Source: Avena insularis (taxonomy: Eukaryota > Streptophyta > Magnoliopsida > Poales > Poaceae). Taken from it: DNA of 64,000 nt. The notes beneath the pieces are model-generated. The model did no database searches, was not told the origin of the DNA, and saw only the letters and a program-made list of their open reading frames with translations. Shown one piece after another: positions 57,123-64,000 of this stretch. Location: positions 469,535,650-469,599,649 of the forward strand of contig CM042684.1 of NCBI GenBank assembly GCA_023614405.1, read 5' to 3'. The first letter of the stretch is position 1; every line of letters starts with the position of its first letter. A program made the translations under genes and the position numbers.

Positions 57123-60100
57123 ATTAGCGCCGTCTGTGGGAACAGGGAGTGCTGATGTTGCGGCTTCTTCGGCCCCATCAAACGCGATCTACAACTCTGC
57201 AACAGCGGAGATTCGCCAGCTTTTCGGCGCCTTCGACTTCACCGTCCACACGCCGGCTACTCGTCCGGCCTTCGAGTCCGTGGGCGACGGAATCAGCCTA
57301 GCGATTGGGAGCTTGCACTTCCAAGTTGGTCAGATGGGCACGCTTCGCATGCCCGATCAGCCGACGGCACCGGTGATTGCCCCAGCATCATGGTTCCCTC
57401 CATCGATTGGCACCCTCAGTGAGCTCAATGCTCCGGCGGTAGTTGGGAACATGGTCAGCGACAGCAGTCGCGACTCCGATCTAAGCGATCTGGCCACTGA
57501 AGATGGAACCTACGGTTCCGGATCTGAAAGTTGTGGAAGCAACAGATTCCCAAATCACTTCATGTGCGTCGTCATCAACGCGGGCGACACCTCCGCCAAC
57601 CGCGGTAACGGTGGCAACACCGGCAACGGCACCGATCCACCCAATCGCGGCAACGGTGGTAACACCGGCAACGGCACCGACCCGCCCAATGCCAGCAACA
57701 GCGGTAACGGTGGCAACGGAGGAGCAATCGAACCTCCTAGCATAATCAACGAGCAAACTGGCGAATGCGTCGTGATCAGGCTCAACGAGCAAGAGTGGGA
57801 ACGCTGCCGCAAGCCCTACGAAGTGCACCTCTACCCTTCGGGTCCCCGCAGGAACTGCTGATGGGCTACCACTGGCTCCTAAAAGAGGAATTCAAGCACA
57901 AAAAACAAGCAATCACGCAACTTGAGGCGCGTAAAAAGGCGGCAGATGAGTCAAGCCTTCGTCGCACTGGGCTCTCCTCCTACGGAGGATCCTCCTCAAG
58001 AGGCAACGAGCACCTCGCCAGGAAAAGGCAATCGCGGATGGCTCACCTCACCGAACAAGAACGCATAGACGCCACAAAAGTCCCCGACTTCGGCTCTATG
58101 ACAGTCGACACGAGAGGCAACGTGGTTCCCAGGACACCACAGGCCGCGGTGACAGCGGCCATCATGTACCTTCTCAATAACCAGCCACCAGCTGGAGATC
58201 CCCGAACGGCCATGCACCGATCTACAATCACGGGCCTGGGGCTAATCGAAGCCACCTCGACAAGGAACCGGTACCAGACCCAAAAAAGGGCAAAGCGTGG
58301 GCAAAGCGCTACTCCTCGCCCTCGTCCAGTGATGACAGTCACGACCTGTCTCGGCGCCGCCGCTCACGGCGACACGATCACGACTACGATGCACGCGATG
58401 AACTCACGCAGCGCAAGATCGACAAGTCAAGGGCACGACGTGCTCGGTCGACTAACTCGGAAGAAGAAGATGGGGAGCTCTGCGGCGCCAGATGCTTCAG
58501 CAGATCCATCAGGCAAAATCGAATGCCTAAAGGGTTCAAACTCCCATCGGAGAACCCGAAATTTGACGGTCTGCAGGACCCCAAGATCTGGCTAGAGGAT
58601 CACATCTCCTCCATCAGACTACATGGAGGCAGTCGAAGTACTGCCATGCAATGCTTGTAGCTACAGCTGCAGGGCGCCGCCCGGGCATGGCTCAATAACC
58701 TCCCACGCGGATCCATTCGCAGCTGGGATGAGCTGGTCTACAGCTTCGTGCGCAACTTTAAGGGCGCGTACAAATGCCTCGCCTCAATCGAAGAACCGAG
58801 ATGCTGCCAGCAAAGATCTAGCGAATCGCTGCGCTCTTACATCCAAAGGTGGTCCATCATCAAGAACTCCGCGGAGAACATCTCGGAAGACCGCGCGATT
58901 GATGCATTCAACGGTGGTGTCCGCCGCATGGAACTCAGGGAGGAGCTAGGCCGCTCAAAGCCCCAGACCATCGACCACCTAATGGAGATCGTGAATCGGT
59001 GGGATGATGGAGAAGATTCGGTGAAAATCGTGTTCAATCTGACGATCGCGACCTCCGGACGAAGACGCGACCGCCGGAGTAAGCGTCGCATGCGCGTCTA
59101 CGACGATCGCGATGACGTCAACATGGTCGCAGCCGGCTACGCCGATAGACGCGACGATAACCACAACAGCGGATACCGCAGCAGCGGATACCGCAACTCC
59201 GGGAAAACCACGCAAGTGTGGCAACGCCGCACTCGCGATGAAGCACCCGCGACCTCCATCGAGGACAAACTGTCCGGGCCATGCACGGTACACTTCTACA
59301 TCTACAAGCATGATGGCAAGAGAAAGTCCAGCCACCTCCTCAAGGACTGTCGCGAGTTCCTCAAGCTACATGAGGGATTGGTTGGGATGAACCGCAATGC
59401 AGTCGAAAGAGGTTACGGAGCCGCTCCAGGCGCCGTGGCACATGGAGCACCACCACCACCACCTAGGCCACCCCCAAACGGAGCTGCACCGGACCAGCAC
59501 CACGGAGGTGAACCATGCCCACGGGCCATGGGTACCATGATGATCCAAAAGGGGCGCCCCTCCAATAGGGTGCAGAAGGCCATCACTCGCCAAGTCAACT
59601 TGGCCACGCACTCGCCACCATCCACCACTGAGTCGTGCATTACCTTCGACAAACGTGACCACCCGCCTCAAGTTCCTCGCCCAGGTCATTGCCCCCTCGT
59701 ACTCGAGGCGCAAATTGGAGGCTTCGACATGAGTCGCGTCTTCATGGATGGAGGAAGCGGCATCAACCTCATATTTGCGAGTACCTTGCGAGCAATGAGG
59801 ATCCCAATAACCTGCTTGGAGGCATCGGACACAACATTCCACGGCATCGTCCTAGGGAAAGGCGTATACCCCCTGGGCAAAATCAACCTCGACGTCATAT
59901 TCGGCACACCAAGGAACTTCCGGCGCGAGCGCATCGACTTTGAGGTCGTCGACTGGCCCTCACAATACCACTGCATCCTCGGACGCGTCGCGTTCGCTCG
60001 GTTCATGGCGGTACCCCACTACGCCTACATGCAGATGAAAATGCCAGGTCCCAACGGCGTCATCACGATCAACGGGAGCTTTGAGCGATCTGACAGTTGC

Positions 60101-60154
60101 GACAGGGAATTCAACAGAATCTCCCTTCAAAGATGCGGAGGAGCTCACGATTGA
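57049..60154 (+). pseudogene. Gypsy-2 gag and protease, broken
   Basis: The frame again begins in the LTR (57049) and crosses the PBS for 270 codons. A frameshift near 57810-57840 and another near 58255 interrupt the linker. TAG at 58658-58660 precedes the Retrotrans_gag domain (GAARAWLNNLPRGSIRSWDE). From 58748 one frame of 468 codons carries the rest of gag (ENISEDRAIDAFNGGVRRME, GPCTVHFYIYKHDGKRKSSH) fused to protease (VFMDGGSGINLIFASTLRAM, CILGRVAFARF). This shows gag and protease are one polyprotein in this family. It ends by frameshift at about 60120. Confidence 0.9.
57598..57687 (+). repeat. 45-bp tandem repeat in Gypsy-2 gag linker
   Basis: Two adjacent 45-base units (57598-57642, 57643-57687) each encode NRGNGGNTGNGTDPP. 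Gypsy-1 has only a shorter NGGNGGNGGNSGN stretch here, so the linker changes length between copies. Confidence 0.9.
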
Positions 60155-62330
60155 AGGAAACGATGACAGACCGCCCCTTGAGTAGGCCAAGCTCACCTGA
60201 CCTCTCCTTCGACTCATCTGTGCACACAAAGAAGGTGCAGGTCCATCCATCAGATCCCGCTAAAACGGCCCTCATCGCCAACAACTTGAGTTCCGCATAG
60301 GAACTCGTGCTCGTCGAATTCCTCCGCGAGCACTGGGAAATTTTTGCCTGGTGTCCTGCGGACATGCCAAGAGTTCCCAGGGAATTCGCCGAGCACGCAC
60401 TCAACGTCAACCCCGATGCAAGGCCAGTCAAGCAAACAATCAGGCGACTGTCTGAGCCACGAGCACAGGCAGTCGGAATGGAGATTAACAGACTCCTCGA
60501 GGCCAAATTCATACGCGAGATCAAGGAAAGCACTTGGCTCGCCAACACGGTGCTGGTATAAAAAAAGGACACGGATATCCTACGGATGTGCGTGGACTTC
60601 ACTTCTTTAAACAAGCACTGCCCAAAAGATCACTTCACGCTACCACGGATCGATCAAATCATCGAATCCACCGCTGGATGCGAGCGCCTCTGCTTCCTCG
60701 ATGCCTACTCAGGCTATAACCAAATTTGAATGAAGGAGAAAGACCAGGATAAGACCGCGTTTACAACGCCCTTCGGTGTGTTCTGCTACAACACAATGCC
60801 CTTCGGGATAAAAAACGCAGGAGCCACGTACCAGCGGTGCATGCAGGCTTGCCTCAAGGAGCAACTAGGTTGCAACATCCAAGTCTATATCGACGACATA
60901 GTAATCAAAACCAAGGAAGAAGCCTCTCTAATAGACGACTTGCGCGAAACCTTTGCCAATCTCGATCGTTACCGGATAAAGCTCAATCCGGACAAATGCG
61001 CCTTTGGCGTACCATCTGGGCAGCTGCTCGGGTATCTCATCTCCGTGAGAGGGATTGAGGCAAACCCGAAAAAGATAAAGGCCATACTGGCCATGGAGAA
61101 GCCAAAGAACATAAGAGGCGTTCAGCAACTAGCCAGACGAATCGCGGCCCTCAGTCGATTTATCAGTCGAATGGGAGAAAAGGCGCTGCCCTTCTATCAG
61201 CTCCTCCGCAAAGCTGACAAATTCGAGTGGACCAATGAAGCACAAGAAGCATTCGAAGACCTCAAGCGCCTGCTATCCACCTCACCAGTATTGGTAACTC
61301 CACGAGAAAGGGATCCACTGTTGTTGTACATCTCCGCCACCAACCAAGTGGTCAGCACAGTGCTCGTCGTCGAACGGGCCAAGGAAAACAAGGTCCACGG
61401 CATACAACGCCCGGTATACTACCTCAGCGAGGTCCTCACGCCAACAAAACAGCGGTACCCGCACTACCGAGTCAAGGCGTACGGCGTCTTTATGACCGCC
61501 CGGCGACTGCGCCATTACTTCCAGGAACACCCAATCGTGGTAGTCAACGATGCCCCATTGGGACATATCCTCAATAACCCTGACGCCACAGGGCGAGTCG
61601 CGCTTTGGGGAATCGAACTATCTCCACGAGACATCACATACGAAAAGCGCGACGCAATCAAGTCGCAAGTTCTCCCTGACTTCCTCATACATTGGATGGA
61701 AAACCAACTCCCGGACAAGCCAGACATGTCCTACCTATGGACAATGCACTTCGATGGGTCCAAGAGGAAAGATGGAGCAGGAGCAGGTGTCATACTGACA
61801 TCACCTCAAGGGGACAAGCTAAAATACATCCTGCGAATGCAGTTCACAGCCTCAAACAACGAGGCTGAATACGAGGCCCTGTTGCACGGGATGAGGATGG
61901 CAAAAGCTCATGCGCAAAGAGGCTAATCATATATGGCAACTCCAAGCTGGTCGTCAACCAAACAATGCACGAAAAGCGACGACCTGAATGACAACATGAT
62001 CGTGACATACCGTGACCTCTACGACACACTTGAAGGAGACTTCGATGGTTGCGAAGGCGACACATAGGTCGCGAAAGCAATGAGGAGGCGGACGCACTCG
62101 CCAACATAGGCTCCACCTGTGCACCCATACCACCTGGGGTATTTCTCGAGCGCATATGCGAACGCTCCATCAAGCCAAAGGCCGCAGAGAAGAAAACAAG
62201 TGCAGCAACAGACTCGAGGGCTACGCCATCCAATGAGCCAATGACACTCGATGACTTGGAGCTTGACACATGACTCGAGGGACCAATGAGCGTCATGATA
62301 ATCAAACAATCCTGGACGCAGCCATACATT
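60155..62330 (+). pseudogene. Gypsy-2 reverse transcriptase and dual RNase H, broken
   Basis: The longest frame is 60730-61926 (398 codons): TTPFGVFCYNTMPFGIKNAG, QVYIDDIVIK, KNIRGVQQLARRIAALSRFI, the first RNase H domain (YISATNQVVSTVLVVERAKE, YLSEVLTPTKQRYPHYRVKA) and the start of the second (MHFDGSKRKDGAGAGVILTS). Stops are TAG 60298 (shared with Gypsy-1), TAA 60559 and TGA 60727. Indels near 61910 and 62055 break the second RNase H, and its GDSK motif reads GNSK (61935-61946), losing a catalytic aspartate. Confidence 0.9.
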
Positions 62331-63550
62331 ACGTACCTCCTTAGCAAACGCCTACCGGACGACCCGACAGACGCACGACACATCGCGCGACGCTCCAAAG
62401 CATTCGCCGTTATCAACGGCGAACTATATAAATGCAGCATCACAGGCGTGTTACAACGATGCGTCTCCCTAGCCGATGGAAGAGCAGTCCTCCTCGACAT
62501 CCATGAAGGGACCTGCGAGCACCACGCCGGCAGTCGCGCCCTCATTGCCAAAGCTCTACGAGCTGGATTTTACTGGCCCACGGCCATGCGCGACGCCAAG
62601 GATATAGTCCAAAAGTGCAACGCTTGTCAGCGATTCACGGACAAGCCACACGCACCAGGCGCAGAACTACGGCCTATTCCATTGGCCTGGCCCTTCGCCC
62701 AGTAGGGACTCGACATGGTTGGCAAACTTCCAAGGTCCTCGCAAGTAGGCTACGTCTACCTCTTGGTCGCAGTCGACAAATTCACCAAGTGGATTGAGGC
62801 CAAGCCAGTGACCAAGCAATCAGGGCACAGCGCAGTCAAGTTCTTCGAGTCCATCGTCTACCGCTTAGGCGTGCCGCACAGCATCATCACCGACAACGGA
62901 ATGAACTTCACATCCAGGGAGTTCCAAGAATTCTGTGAGAACCTGGGGATCAACATCAGCTACGCCTCAGTAGCACACCCACAGACCAACGGTCAGGTGG
63001 AAAAGGCAAACGAGCTCGTCTGCAGCGGCATCAAGAAGCGACTCCTCCGACCACTTGAACAAGCCGCGGGCTGCTGGCCAGACGAACTGCAATCCGTACT
63101 CTGGAGCCTGCGTACAACTCCAAACAGCGCCACCGGCTACACGCCATTCTTTATGGTACACGAAGCAGAGGCAGTACTACCCGCCAAGGTATGGTACAAA
63201 GCGCCACGCAGAGTCGCCTACAGTGAGCAGGAGTCATCCCTCGCACTCGAAGACTCCATCGACCTCCTTGACGAAGCAAGAGAAATCGCCGCAGAAAGAT
63301 CCACGATCTACCAAACAGAACTCGCAAGAACTACCATAGCAGAAGGCTTCGCCCCAGATCCTTCGTCGAAGGTGACCTAGTCCTGCGACTGAAGCAGCAG
63401 GGGCATCTCAAGCTCGAGTCCCCCTAGGAAGGACCGTACGTGATTACAGAAGTAATCCCAGGTGGCGCCTATCTCCTTCAAGATCCAGAGACAGGAGTCG
63501 CACACTCTAACCCTTGGAACGTCGCACAACTGCGACGCTTCTACCCTTAG
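62331..63550 (+). pseudogene. Gypsy-2 integrase, broken
   Basis: It keeps the N-terminal region deleted in Gypsy-1 (LLSKRLPDDPTDARHIARRS, GTCEHHAGSRALIAKALRAG, FYWPTAMRDAKDIVQKCNAC) and the core GYVYLLVAVDKFTKWIEAKP, IITDNGMNFTSREFQEFCEN, HPQTNGQVEKANELVCSGIK. The HH-CC zinc finger residues are visible. Stops TAG at 62703-62705 (Trp in Gypsy-1) and 63425-63427 (Trp), plus a frameshift near 63340, inactivate it. It ends LRRFYP, stop 63548-63550. Confidence 0.9.
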
Positions 63551-64000
63551 TCGTTTTTCTTTACTTTTGCATCGCAAATAAGGCTATTCAGCCAAGGCTA
63601 CTTAGCCGCACATTGTACTTTGTACTGTTCTTCGAATAAATAAAAGCTAAGTGCCCCAAAACTCCGTGTTCTCCTTCACTTTGTCAATTTTCATACTCGG
63701 GGGCTACGCCACCCTATACACATATGTTCTTCGAACAATAACGCGATATCCTGAGTATCTGGCACATCAATCGAACCCCTTAACACAAACTCAACCCAGC
63801 TGCAACGCACCTGACAGGTTGACAAGGGAACGATACAAAGATGGCCAGGCTAACGAAAAGGACTCGCATAAGTGCAACGCATCCCACGCTTAAAGCTATT
63901 TGTACACATTCAACAGTAAATTATCTACAAACGTATACGAGCTTTACAACACTACTACACTTATGTGCAGGATACATATTTGGCTACCCTTGCAACAGAA
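63551..64000. mobile_element. Gypsy-2 region after pol, cut by window end
   Basis: It is collinear with 44184-44640 of Gypsy-1: aataaataaaagct, actcgggggctac (63695-63707), cctatacacatatgttcttc. The minus-strand stop of antisense region 2 should fall at about 63985. The antisense genes and 3' LTR of Gypsy-2 lie beyond the window. Confidence 0.8.

Noticed and set aside
1..64000. CRISPR arrays, bacterial operons, tRNA or rRNA genes
   Set aside because: No regularly spaced repeats with spacers, no cloverleaf or rRNA signatures seen; all features point to plant repetitive DNA.

Overview
The window is plant nuclear DNA from a large-genome grass, most probably a Triticeae cereal (wheat, Aegilops or barley type). 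This is an inference from the element families: BARE/Angela-like Copia elements whose LTRs start TGAAGGRAATATGCCC, Tat-lineage Gypsy elements with antisense genes, PIF/Harbinger, Mutator-like, hAT and Stowaway-like elements, and from deep nesting. I found no intact cellular gene, tRNA, rRNA or CRISPR array. Nearly every long reading frame belongs to a transposable element or is a chance frame inside an LTR.

Left part (1-9368): diverged copies of a low-copy host repeat (36-112, 1040-1330, 4977-5035), a 967-bp Mutator-type inverted-repeat element (1460-2426) inside an older MITE remnant, a Helitron 3' end (4113-4142), a deleted PIF/Harbinger element (5053-6283), and the first half of a second PIF element (6721-8417). 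A 5'-truncated minus-strand LINE sits in that PIF element.

Middle (9369-29786): a Copia element (Copia-A, TSD agaac) splits the LINE. It carries a solo LTR (11288-12775, TSD gtggc), a minus-strand Copia composite (17260-26484, TSD attta) and a second solo LTR-like insertion in its 3' LTR (27696-29281, TSD caccc). The rest of the LINE and of the PIF element resume at 29787-30512. Copia-A has similar LTRs but a badly decayed internal region. The inner composite looks like a recombinant of two elements.

Right-centre (30513-36757): tandemly duplicated host sequence containing a second PIF copy (32766-34489), a 374-bp hAT MITE (32155-32528) and an 1169-bp Mutator-like element (35543-36711).

Right part (36758-64000): a Tat-lineage Gypsy element (Gypsy-1) with gag-pol on the plus strand, a 538-bp foldback MITE in its protease/RT junction, and on the minus strand a six-exon gene with phase-consistent introns plus a second antisense coding region. 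A Copia element (Copia-2, 50055-56632) interrupts its 3' LTR. A second, closely related Gypsy (Gypsy-2, 56633 onward) apparently inserted into Copia-2 exactly at its terminal stop codon. The window ends inside Gypsy-2, so three elements remain open to the right.

Functionally the window is a layered record of insertions. Target-site duplications fix most boundaries and the order of events. All the retroelement polyproteins carry stops or frameshifts, many of them C-to-T or G-to-A changes.
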